Shown: positions 1 through 5,693, numbered from the stretch's first letter. The stretch is DNA of 7,372 nucleotides from Nitriliruptoraceae bacterium (GCA_007125475.1 SLDB01000199.1:1-7372), one strand, 5' to 3'. Made by a program: numbers and translations. The notes: generated by a model from the letters alone, not told the origin.

Positions 1-212
1 CCGATGCCCTCCGTGGCCGTGGCTACCGTGTCACCGACGTCGGGAACGCCGACGGCGTCCGGGAGACCACCCTGGTGCGCCACCCCCCGGACCTGCGGGC
101 CGAGGCGGAGCTGGTCGCCGGTGAGGTGCCCGGTGCCGTGGAGTTCGCCGCGAGCGAGGAGGTCGACACGGTGACGCTGATCCTGGGACGCACCGCGGGG
201 GATCCGTCGTGA
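1..212 (+). CDS. LytR_C domain protein, C-terminal end only (LCP-family cell-wall protein, 5' part outside window)
   Basis: The first complete codon is at base 3, and the open frame runs 69 residues to a TGA at 210-212. It begins DALRGRGYRVTDVGNADG, continues with an ETTLVRHPPDL stretch and ends in a TVTLILGR strand. This is the pattern I associate with the LytR C-terminal domain (LytR_C): an 'A..L...G..V..VGNA' start, a 'T.V.......A..LA' middle and a final 'V.V.LG' strand. In actinobacteria this domain usually sits behind a LytR-CpsA-Psr catalytic domain in membrane-anchored enzymes that attach glycopolymers to peptidoglycan, outside the membrane. The LCP catalytic part is not in the window, so a free-standing LytR_C protein is also possible. 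The gene overlaps the downstream phosphatase start by 4 bases (GTGA), which suggests translational coupling. Confidence 0.75.
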   Translation, partial: DALRGRGYRVTDVGNADGVRETTLVRHPPDLRAEAELVAGEVPGAVEFAASEEVDTVTLILGRTAGDPS

Positions 213-679
213 CCGCGCCGCAGGTGCTGATGGTGTGTCTGGGCAACATCTGCCGGTCCCCGACCGCCGAGGCGGCGGTGCGTGAAGCCGCCGACGACGC
301 GGGGGTCCGGGTCGAGGTGCGGTCGGCGGGCACCGGTTCATGGCATCTCGGAGCTCCACCCGATGCGCGGATGCGCCGTGCCGCGGCCGAGTCCGGACTC
401 ACCCTCGGGGGCACCGCCGAGCAGGTCGACGCCGAGGCGATCGCCGCCGCCGACCTGGTACTCGCGATGGACTCGGCGAACCTGGCGGAGCTCCACCGTC
501 TCGCCGAGGAGCACGGCCTCGACACCCCGATCCGGCGGTTCCGGGAATTCGACGCCGAGGCGGACGGCGACCTCGACGTGCCGGACCCGTACTACGGCGG
601 GGAGGACGGCTTCCGCGAGGTCGTCGAGATGTGCCGCCGCGCTGCCCACGGCGTCGTCGCCACCCTCGCCGAGCGGTGA
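209..679 (+). CDS. Low-molecular-weight protein-tyrosine phosphatase
   Basis: This is a 156-residue cytoplasmic LMW-PTP, the usual length for the family. The phosphate-binding loop CLGNICRSPT follows the first strand, with nucleophile Cys10, the adjacent family-typical Cys15, and Arg16 completing C-X5-R. A 'SAGT' strand follows at 39-42, and the general-acid loop DVPDPYYGG has Asp126 with Tyr128/Tyr129. The DPYY motif marks a true tyrosine phosphatase rather than an arsenate reductase of the same fold. The GTG start at 209 is supported by the 4-base overlap with the upstream stop. Coupling to an LCP/LytR_C gene suggests a role in controlling surface-polymer assembly, as Wzb-type phosphatases do with tyrosine kinases. 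No kinase is visible here, so the substrate is unknown. Confidence 0.93.
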   Translation: MTAPQVLMVCLGNICRSPTAEAAVREAADDAGVRVEVRSAGTGSWHLGAPPDARMRRAAAESGLTLGGTAEQVDAEAIAAADLVLAMDSANLAELHRLAEEHGLDTPIRRFREFDAEADGDLDVPDPYYGGEDGFREVVEMCRRAAHGVVATLAER

Positions 680-802
680 GCACAGCGGCGTACGAGGTGC
701 GTCACGTGGGCGTGGGGCTCCGCGACGCCCCGTCGGACGGCCGCACCGCCACGCGGTGACGTGGTCGGGCACCCACGTTGCGTCGCCAGGGTGCGTGACG
801 AG

Positions 803-808
803 TACGGT
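803..808 (+). promoter_or_regulatory. Possible -10 box for the small membrane-protein gene
   Basis: TACGGT lies 25 bases before the ATG at 834 and fits the TAnnnT core of actinobacterial -10 boxes. A TTGCGT at 778-783 could be a -35 element, but the 19-base spacer is long. The rest of the 154-base gap (680-833) holds only a weak inverted repeat, ACGTGG-N8-CCACGT at 759-778, and no clear terminator for the phosphatase gene. Confidence 0.3.
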
Positions 809-820
809 GACGCCGGGGGG

Positions 821-827
821 AAGGAGG
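821..827 (+). promoter_or_regulatory. Strong ribosome binding site (AAGGAGG) deciding the start at 834
   Basis: AAGGAGG is a perfect Shine-Dalgarno sequence, 6 bases before ATG 834. It shows that the real protein starts here, although the same frame stays open far upstream, across the phosphatase gene. Confidence 0.85.
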
Positions 828-833
828 ACATCG

Positions 834-1196
834 ATGGGTGTCGTGATCAAGGTCCTGGTGAACGCCGGGGCGCTGTGGGTCGCCGTGACGATCCTCGACG
901 GCTTCCACTTCGACTTCGACGACGGCACGATCCCGGCGTTCCTCGCGATCGCCCTCCTGATGGGGGTGGTGAACGTCGTCGTCCGCCCGGTGCTCACCGT
1001 GCTGTCGCTCCCCTTGATCGTCCTCACCCTGGGGTTGTTCCTGCTGGTCGTGAACGCTGTCTCCCTGGCGATCGTGGTGTGGCTCTCGGAGGTCCTCGGG
1101 CTCGGACTGGTGAGTGACGGATTCGGCTGGACGCTGGTCGCGGCCATCGTGGTCGCGGTGGTGTCGTGGCTCCTGGAGATGGTGCTGGGACGGTGA
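834..1196 (+). CDS. Small four-helix membrane protein, YvlD / 'phage holin family 4' type
   Basis: The protein has 120 residues and is almost wholly hydrophobic. About four membrane segments can be drawn: residues 4-21, 33-51, 55-83 (possibly a hairpin) and 99-117. A short acidic loop, FHFDFDDG, follows the first helix. The central signature 'MGVVNVVVRPVL' followed by 'LPLIVLTLGLF' and 'VVNAVSL' matches the membrane family containing Bacillus YvlD, often auto-named 'phage holin family protein'. These are ordinary chromosomal proteins of unknown biochemical role, in Bacillus tied to envelope stress. No lysin or other phage gene is nearby, so a holin role is unlikely. It converges on arsC with a 12-base gap. 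The start is fixed by the AAGGAGG upstream. Confidence 0.85.
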   Translation: MGVVIKVLVNAGALWVAVTILDGFHFDFDDGTIPAFLAIALLMGVVNVVVRPVLTVLSLPLIVLTLGLFLLVVNAVSLAIVVWLSEVLGLGLVSDGFGWTLVAAIVVAVVSWLLEMVLGR

Positions 1197-1208
1197 GCGA
1201 CGGCTCGG

Positions 1209-1640
1209 CTACTCGTTGGCACGAGCGTCGGCGTCGACCTCGAGTTCGGCGATCAGCCCCCGGACCCGCGCTTCGATCTCGTCGCGCACCGAGCGGACCA
1301 CCTCGGTGGGGGCGCCCGCCGGGTCGGTGAGCTCCCAGTCGACGTACCGCTTCCCGGGGAGGACCGGGCAGGTGTCGCCGCACCCCATCGTGACCACCAC
1401 GTCGGCGGCGTCGAGCTGGGCGTCGTCCCAGGCACGGGGGGTACGGCCGGCGATGTCCACCCCGCGCTCGGCCATCACCGCCACCGCCGCCGGGTTCACC
1501 GTCTCCGCCGGGTTCGAACCCGCCGACAGCACCCGGACGCCGTCGCCGGCGAGGTGTTGGAGGAACCCGGCCGCCATCTGGGAACGTCCGGCGTTGTGCA
1601 CGCACAGGAACAGCACGGTCGGGGTGGCGTCGTCGGTCAT
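1209..1640 (-). CDS. arsC: Arsenate reductase, ArsC of the LMW-PTP fold
   Basis: This 143-residue cytoplasmic enzyme reduces arsenate to arsenite. The oxyanion loop is CVHNAGRSQ (Cys13 to Arg19, C-X5-R), followed by 'SAGSNP' at 39-44. The segment MGCGDTCPVLPGKRYVDW supplies Cys87 and Cys91, and DPAG at 106-109 replaces the DPYY of tyrosine phosphatases, which identifies an arsenate reductase. In Staphylococcus ArsC the two resolving cysteines are seven positions apart. Here they are four apart (C-X3-C), so the electron donor could be thioredoxin or, in an actinobacterium, mycothiol/mycoredoxin; sequence alone does not decide. It is the last gene of the arsenic operon, 9 bases after the aquaporin stop. 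AGGAG lies 6 bases before the ATG at 1640, and the aquaporin's TAG stop sits inside that ribosome-binding region. Confidence 0.93.
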   Translation of the reverse strand: MTDDATPTVLFLCVHNAGRSQMAAGFLQHLAGDGVRVLSAGSNPAETVNPAAVAVMAERGVDIAGRTPRAWDDAQLDAADVVVTMGCGDTCPVLPGKRYVDWELTDPAGAPTEVVRSVRDEIEARVRGLIAELEVDADARANE

Positions 1641-1649
1641 GGCCGGCTC

Positions 1650-2384
1650 CTATCGGTGGGTCACGTCGGTGGGTCGGGGTTCGTCGGTGTGGGGGCGGTG
1701 TGGGACGACGACGTCGGCCGCCTCGGCGGGGCGTGGGTCGTAGAGAAACGAGATCACGACCACCCCCACGGCGGCCCCGATGAGCTGTCCGAGGAGGAAG
1801 CCGGGGACGTCGACCGGACGGATCCCGGTGTAGGTGTCGGTGAGGACGCGGGCGATCGTGACCGCGGGGTTGGCGAACGACGCCGAGGCCGTGAACGCGA
1901 TCGCCGCGGTGATGTAGGCACCGACGGCGACGGCGACGACCCGGCCCCCGCCGGAGCGCACGAGCCCGAAGATCACGACCAACAGTCCGGCGGTCGCGGC
2001 GGCTTCGGCGGCGACGTTCCCCCACCCGGCACGAGCGGTGGCGGCGAGCTCGACGACCGGCAGGCCGAACGTCACCGCGGTGAACACGGTGCCGCCGACC
2101 GCACCGATGAGCTGGGCGGAGAGGTAGGACGCCGCCTGTGGCCAGGTCACCCCGCCGAACCACGCGTTCGCCAGCGTCACCGCGGGGTTGAGGTGGGCCC
2201 CGGAGACCGGCCCGAAGGCGAGGATCAGCGCGACCAGGGCGAGCCCGACGACGACGGCGTGCTGGAACAACGCCCCACTCGCCGACCCGTCATGGGCGAC
2301 GGCGATCCCGGAACCCACCACGGCGGCGAGGAGACCGGCCGTGCCGAGCGCCTCGGCGAGCCAGCACCGCAGGCCGCCGCTCAC
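1650..2384 (-). CDS. aqpS: AqpS-like aquaporin (MIP family), probable arsenite channel
   Basis: The protein has 244 residues and six predicted membrane helices in two repeats. The two pore half-helices are GAHLNPAVT (NPA at 66-68) and FANPAVTIAR (NPA at 172-174), and a polar C-terminal tail follows residue 216. The residue after the second NPA, normally the selectivity-filter arginine of water and glycerol channels, is Val175. This fits the AqpS-like group, which conducts metalloids, rather than an AqpZ water channel. It lies between an ArsR-ArsC fusion and arsC, with no ArsB or Acr3 pump, as in the Sinorhizobium meliloti arsenic operon, where AqpS lets internally produced arsenite flow out. 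GTG at 2384 overlaps the upstream TGA by 4 bases (GTGA). The frame extends upstream to 2543, but that part is polar, Arg-rich and inside the fusion gene, so I excluded it. Family is certain; substrate is inferred from context. Confidence 0.88.
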   Translation of the reverse strand: MSGGLRCWLAEALGTAGLLAAVVGSGIAVAHDGSASGALFQHAVVVGLALVALILAFGPVSGAHLNPAVTLANAWFGGVTWPQAASYLSAQLIGAVGGTVFTAVTFGLPVVELAATARAGWGNVAAEAAATAGLLVVIFGLVRSGGGRVVAVAVGAYITAAIAFTASASFANPAVTIARVLTDTYTGIRPVDVPGFLLGQLIGAAVGVVVISFLYDPRPAEAADVVVPHRPHTDEPRPTDVTHR

Positions 2385-3118
2385 GCGGTCACCCGCACGT
2401 GCCGGGCCAGCACCTCGACCCGGGCCTCGATCGCGTCGAACGCGGCCTCGAACGAGTCCGACGACGAGCCGACAGGGTCCGGGACCGACCAGTGCAGCAC
2501 CGGGGTCGCGAACGGCACGCCGTCCTCTTGGGCCCGGTCGCACACGGTGACCTGCAGCGTCGGCGGCTCGGCGCCGACGTCGACGCCCGTGGGACGGTGG
2601 TCAGCGAGGTCGACGCCACGCCGGGCGCCGACCGCGACGGCGGTGGGGTCGACCACCGGTGCCGGCGCAGCTCCGGCCGACCGCGCCATGCCCCCGGTGC
2701 GGCGGCGCCACACCGCCGCGGCGTACGGCGAGCGCGCCGAGTTCGCGGTGCACAGGAACAGCACGTCGGCGGCGGGGGTGTCGACGCGCCCGGCCGTGTC
2801 GATCCCTCCGTGCCACGGCGTCGACGGCCCGGCAGCCAGGTACCCGGCGACGCCGTCGAGCAGGGTGACGTAGCGACGGCGACGGTCGCCCTCGGACACC
2901 AGTCGCCGCACGATCCCCGACGACTCGAGGACGTCGAGGTGGTGGGCGAGGAGGTTCGCCGGGATCTGCAGGCGTGCGGACAGCTGCGACGGCGTGCGGT
3001 CGGTGAGGGCGAGCTCCTCAGCGATCGCGAGGCGGTGCGGCTCACCGAGGGCGCGGTGCACCGCCGCCCGTCCGGCGAGGGTCCCCGAGCGAGGCGGGGA
3101 CGATCCGGGATCCGTCAC
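2381..3118 (-). CDS. ArsR-type helix-turn-helix fused to an ArsC / LMW-PTP-fold domain
   Basis: The 245-residue protein has two domains. Residues 16-95 form an ArsR winged helix: 'ALGEPHRLAIAEEL', a recognition region 'TPSQLSARLQIPANLLAHHL', then 'LESSGIVRRL' and an Arg-rich wing ending in 'RRYVTL'. Residues 117-245 form an ArsC/LMW-PTP fold with loop CTANSARS (Cys123 to Arg129), 'SAGAAPAP' and a second cysteine in VTVCDRA (Cys193). An acid-loop candidate is VPDP (Asp214). No cysteine occurs in the DNA-binding half, so the classic ELCVCDL arsenite site is missing (here ELALTDR). It probably represses its own operon, with the C-terminal domain acting as arsenate reductase, arsenical sensor or both. 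GAGGAG at 3125-3130 is 6 bases from GTG 3118 and only 3 from GTG 3121, so 3118 is preferred. It overlaps the aquaporin start by 4 bases. Confidence 0.9.
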   Translation of the reverse strand: MTDPGSSPPRSGTLAGRAAVHRALGEPHRLAIAEELALTDRTPSQLSARLQIPANLLAHHLDVLESSGIVRRLVSEGDRRRRYVTLLDGVAGYLAAGPSTPWHGGIDTAGRVDTPAADVLFLCTANSARSPYAAAVWRRRTGGMARSAGAAPAPVVDPTAVAVGARRGVDLADHRPTGVDVGAEPPTLQVTVCDRAQEDGVPFATPVLHWSVPDPVGSSSDSFEAAFDAIEARVEVLARHVRVTA

Positions 3119-3124
3119 CACCGA

Positions 3125-3130
3125 CTCCTC
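3125..3130 (-). promoter_or_regulatory. Ribosome binding site of the ArsR-ArsC fusion (GAGGAG)
   Basis: Two tandem GTG codons follow this GAGGAG. The spacer is 3 bases to the first (3121) and 6 to the second (3118), which favours the second as the start. Confidence 0.6.
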
Positions 3131-3167
3131 GCGCCGCCGGGCACCGGTACGTGGCGCCGCGGGCGGG

Positions 3168-3173
3168 ATATTA
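3168..3173 (-). promoter_or_regulatory. -10 box of the arsenic operon (TAATAT)
   Basis: On the reverse strand TAATAT is close to the TATAAT consensus, about 50 bases before the GTG start at 3118. It sits in the most AT-rich patch of the window. No good -35 hexamer is present 16-18 bases upstream, so the promoter may be weak. Confidence 0.5.
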
Positions 3174-3175
3174 CC

Positions 3176-3189
3176 TCAATGCCTATTGA
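3176..3189. promoter_or_regulatory. Likely ArsR-type operator, TCAAT-N4-ATTGA
   Basis: This is a perfect 5-base inverted repeat with a 4-base centre (GCCT). It lies 2 bases upstream of the arsenic operon's -10 box, inside the expected promoter spacer. Short AT-rich inverted repeats with TTGA/TCAA half-sites overlapping the promoter are typical of ArsR-family operators. A bound dimer here would block RNA polymerase, and the AT-rich composition contrasts sharply with the flanks. Binding by the fusion protein is inferred from position. Confidence 0.5.
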
Positions 3190-3223
3190 ATTACGATCCG
3201 GTTCCGCGGGGCAGCTCCGGGGC

Positions 3224-3248
3224 GCCCGCCCGGTCAACGTGGGCGGGC
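3224..3248. repeat. 8-base GC-rich inverted repeat upstream of guaB1
   Basis: GCCCGCCC (3224-3231) and GGGCGGGC (3241-3248) are perfect inverted copies around a 9-base centre. The element covers the expected -35 region of guaB1, 6 bases before its -10 candidate. It could be an operator or a hairpin in a transcript crossing from outside, but no T-run follows, so a classic terminator is unlikely. In such GC-rich DNA, chance is a real alternative. Confidence 0.4.
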
Positions 3249-3254
3249 CGGTGG

Positions 3255-3260
3255 TAGCGT
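3255..3260 (+). promoter_or_regulatory. Possible -10 box of guaB1 (TAGCGT)
   Basis: TAGCGT lies 28 bases before the GTG start and fits TAnnnT. The same hexamer stands 26 bases before the start of the epimerase-family gene at 5783. No convincing -35 box is seen. Confidence 0.3.
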
Positions 3261-3288
3261 CCCGCCGTCGACGACGAGGTGGGGTCCC

Positions 3289-4728
3289 GTGCGATACCTC
3301 GATGGGCACGCACCAGTGCACGACCTCACCTACGAGGACGTGTTCCTCACCCCGTCCCGCTCGGCGGTGCCGTCCCGCACCGACGTCCGACTCGACCCGG
3401 TCGACGGCTCCGGAGGGTCGGTCCCGCTCGTCGCTGCGAACATGACCGCCGTCTCCGGGCGGCGGATGGCCGAGACCCTGGCCCGGCGAGGCGGCCTCGC
3501 GGTGATCCCCCAGGACATCCCCGTCGACGTCGTCGCCGACGTCGTGTCGTGGGTCAAGGACCGCCACCCGGTGTTCGAGACCCCGATCATCCTGGGGCCG
3601 ACCGACACCGTCGGCGCCGCGCTGGCCCTGATCCCCAAGCGCGCCCACGGCGCCGCCGTCGTCGTCGACGACGACCACCGCCCCATCGGCGTCGTCACCC
3701 TCGCCGACCTGGGCGGCGTCGACCGCTTCACCCAGTTGTCGCGGGTCATGTCCCGGGATCCCGCGACCCTCCCTGACGACGTGGACCCGCGCGCCGCCTT
3801 CGACCAGCTCGAACGTGTCCGCCACCGTCTCGCCCCCGTCGTCGACACCGAAGGACGGCTGGCGGGGCTGCTGACACGTACCGGCGCCCTGCGGTCCACG
3901 CTGTACGCCCCGGCCCTCGATGCCACCGGGAGGCTGCGCATCGCCGCGGCGGTCGGGGTGAACCGTGACGCGGTGGACACCGCCGAACGGCTGCTCGGGA
4001 TCGGCATCGACGTCCTCGTCGTCGACACCGCACACGGCCACCAGGAACGCATGCTGCAGGTCCTGGCCGGGGTCCGGTCACTCGACCCCGGCGTCCCGGT
4101 CGTCGCCGGCAACGTCGTGACCCGACAGGGCGTGGGCGACCTGGTCGAGGCCGGCGCCGACATCGTCAAGGTCGGGGTCGGACCCGGTGCGATGTGCACC
4201 ACCCGGATGGCCACCGGGGTCGGCCGCCCCCAGTTCTCCGCGGTGGCCGACTGCGCCGATGAGGCACGCGAGCTCGGCGCACACGTGTGGGCCGACGGCG
4301 GGGTCCGCCACCCGCGCGACGTCGCCCTCGCGCTGGCGGCCGGTGCGTCGAACGTGATGATCGGCTCGTGGTTCGCCGGGACACACGAATCCCCCGGCGA
4401 CCTCGAGCACGACGCCGACGCCCGCCCGTACAAGATCTCGTTCGGGATGGCCTCGGCGCGGGCGGTCCAGGCCCGCACCGAGGACGAGGCCGCGTTCGAC
4501 CGCGCCCGGAAGTCGCTGTTCGAGGAGGGGATCTCCTCCGGGCGCCAGTACCTCGACCCGGCCCGCCCCGGGGTCGAGGATCTGTTGGACACCATCGTCG
4601 CCGGGGTGCGCAGCGCGTGCACCTACGCCGGCGCCGGCGACCTCACCACGTTCCACGACCGGGCGGTGATCGGGGTGCAGACGCGGTCGGGGTACGCCGA
4701 GGGCCAGCCACTGAGCCGCGGCTGGTAG
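3289..4728 (+). CDS. guaB1: GuaB1-type IMP dehydrogenase-related protein, probable GMP reductase with CBS domains
   Basis: The protein has 479 residues, the same length I recall for mycobacterial GuaB1. It opens with the family signature LTYEDVFLTPSRS, followed by the first part of the (beta/alpha)8 barrel. A CBS (Bateman) pair occupies about residues 92-205. The barrel then resumes with VVDTAHGHQERM (Asp246), 'VVAGNV', and the catalytic loop GVGPGAMCTTR with Cys303, which forms the thioimidate with the purine. The C-terminal region 'YKISFGMASA' (381-390) and 'EEGISSG' differ from true GuaB2 IMP dehydrogenase. Mycobacterial GuaB1 has been reported to be a GMP reductase (GMP + NADPH to IMP + ammonia), so this gene probably serves purine salvage, with nucleotides sensed by the CBS part. 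GTG 3289 is supported by AGGTGG at 3277-3282, 6 bases upstream. It is divergent from the arsenic operon and ends 2 bases from the aldo/keto reductase stop. Confidence 0.92.
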   Translation: MRYLDGHAPVHDLTYEDVFLTPSRSAVPSRTDVRLDPVDGSGGSVPLVAANMTAVSGRRMAETLARRGGLAVIPQDIPVDVVADVVSWVKDRHPVFETPIILGPTDTVGAALALIPKRAHGAAVVVDDDHRPIGVVTLADLGGVDRFTQLSRVMSRDPATLPDDVDPRAAFDQLERVRHRLAPVVDTEGRLAGLLTRTGALRSTLYAPALDATGRLRIAAAVGVNRDAVDTAERLLGIGIDVLVVDTAHGHQERMLQVLAGVRSLDPGVPVVAGNVVTRQGVGDLVEAGADIVKVGVGPGAMCTTRMATGVGRPQFSAVADCADEARELGAHVWADGGVRHPRDVALALAAGASNVMIGSWFAGTHESPGDLEHDADARPYKISFGMASARAVQARTEDEAAFDRARKSLFEEGISSGRQYLDPARPGVEDLLDTIVAGVRSACTYAGAGDLTTFHDRAVIGVQTRSGYAEGQPLSRGW

Positions 4729-4730
4729 GT

Positions 4731-5693
4731 CTACGCCGCGAAGATCGCCGCGATCTCTCCCCGCCGTTCGGCGTCGAGCTCGGGCAGCACCTCCAACGCC
4801 CCCATGTTCTCGGCGACCTGGTCGGGGTGTGAAGCCCCGGTGATCACCGTCGAGACGTCGGGGTTGGACGCACACCACGCGATCGCCAGCTGCCCCATCG
4901 TGCACCCCAGCTCGGAGGCGACGCCGCCGAAGCGGCGGAGCGCCTCCTCGTAGCGGCGACGGGCACCCTCGTCGCCCACCCAGCCGTACCGCCCGCGTGT
5001 GGCCCGGCTCCCCGGTGGGACGCCATCGAGGTACTTCCCCGTCAACAGCCCCGAGGCCAACGGCGACCACGTCGTCGTGCCCAGCCCGATGTCGGTGTAG
5101 AGCCGGGCGTACTCCCGTTCCACCCGGTCACGGTGCAACAGGTGGTACTGCGGCTGCTCGGTGATCGGCGTGTGCCAGCCGTGGCGGTCAGCGATCTCGT
5201 AGGCAGCACGGATCTCGTCGGCGCGCCATTCGCTCGTCCCCCAGTACAGCGCGTGCCCACGGTCGATCACGTCCGACATCGCCCGGACCGTCTCCCGCAG
5301 GGGCGTGTGCGGGTCGGCGCGGTGGCAGTACACGACGTCGAGGTGATCGAGCCCGAAGCGTTCCAGCGATGCCTCGACCGCTCCCAGCAGGTACTTGCGG
5401 TTCAACGTGTGGCGCATGTTCGGGTCGTCGTGCAGACCCCAGAAGTACTTGCTCGTCACCACGTAGCTGTGACGCTCCCAGCCCAGGGTCCGGATCGCCT
5501 CCCCCATCACGCGCTCGGACTCGCCACCGGCGTAGACCTCCGCGTTGTCGAAGAAGTTCACGCCGGCCTCTCGGGCGGCGGCCATGCACGCGGCGGCGCG
5601 CTCGACGTCGAGCTGCCCGCCGAACGTCACCCACGACCCGAAGCTGAGAACGGAGACCTGCAGCCCACTGCGCCCGAGCCGGCGGTACTCCAT
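4731..5693 (-). CDS. Aldo/keto reductase, potassium-channel-beta-like type
   Basis: This 320-residue NADPH-dependent (alpha/beta)8-barrel oxidoreductase is cytoplasmic, with no signal peptide. It starts MEYRRLGRSGLQVSVLSFGSW, the usual opening of the family. The catalytic tetrad is visible: Asp49 (FFDNAEVY), Tyr54, Lys82 (TSKYFWG) and His124 (YCHRADP). The C-terminal half has 'YWGTSEW', 'EQPQYHLLHRD', 'SPLASGLLTGKY' and a cofactor-binding end with 'VITGASHPDQVAENMGAL'. These features place it near the Kv-beta (AKR6) branch. Such bacterial enzymes reduce a range of aldehydes, and the substrate cannot be read from sequence. ATG 5693 is preferred because AGGAGG lies 5 bases upstream. The frame continues to 5759, but that extension has no family similarity and overlaps the divergent promoter region. 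Confidence 0.93.
   Translation of the reverse strand: MEYRRLGRSGLQVSVLSFGSWVTFGGQLDVERAAACMAAAREAGVNFFDNAEVYAGGESERVMGEAIRTLGWERHSYVVTSKYFWGLHDDPNMRHTLNRKYLLGAVEASLERFGLDHLDVVYCHRADPHTPLRETVRAMSDVIDRGHALYWGTSEWRADEIRAAYEIADRHGWHTPITEQPQYHLLHRDRVEREYARLYTDIGLGTTTWSPLASGLLTGKYLDGVPPGSRATRGRYGWVGDEGARRRYEEALRRFGGVASELGCTMGQLAIAWCASNPDVSTVITGASHPDQVAENMGALEVLPELDAERRGEIAAIFAA

Noticed and set aside
708..724. Weak hairpin GGGCGT...ACGCCC after the phosphatase gene as terminator.
   Set aside because: It has a six-base stem, a large loop and no T-run, and it competes with an alternative GGGGC/GCCCC pairing.
282..833. Upstream in-frame extension of the small membrane protein, open across the phosphatase gene.
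   Set aside because: The Arg/Ser/Pro-rich translation overlaps a strong gene in another frame, and a perfect AAGGAGG sits just before ATG 834.
834..1196. Reading the 'holin family' similarity as a sign of a prophage.
   Set aside because: No lysin, terminase, capsid or integrase gene is nearby, and the YvlD-like family is common on ordinary chromosomes.
1509..1522. CGGGTTCGAACCCG, a perfect 14-base palindrome that looks like a tRNA T-arm or an integrase attachment core.
   Set aside because: It lies inside arsC and encodes the conserved 'SAGSNPA' segment. No acceptor, D or anticodon arm is found around it, and there is no integrase.
1554..2873. Long forward open frame of 439 codons antisense to the aquaporin and the ArsR fusion.
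   Set aside because: It is a low-complexity Gly/Asp/Glu/Arg-rich translation typical of antisense frames in GC-rich genes. The reverse strand carries clear ars family motifs here.
3115..4622. Long reverse-strand open frames antisense to guaB1 (to 4041 and 4622).
   Set aside because: Composition is biased (Asp/Gly/Arg or Ser/Thr/Arg rich) with no family motif. They mirror the well-supported guaB1 reading frame.
4704..4725. Hairpin CCAGCC-N10-GGCTGG at the end of guaB1, a possible two-way terminator.
   Set aside because: It is inside the coding end, has a short stem and no T-run. Such repeats are expected by chance at this GC content.
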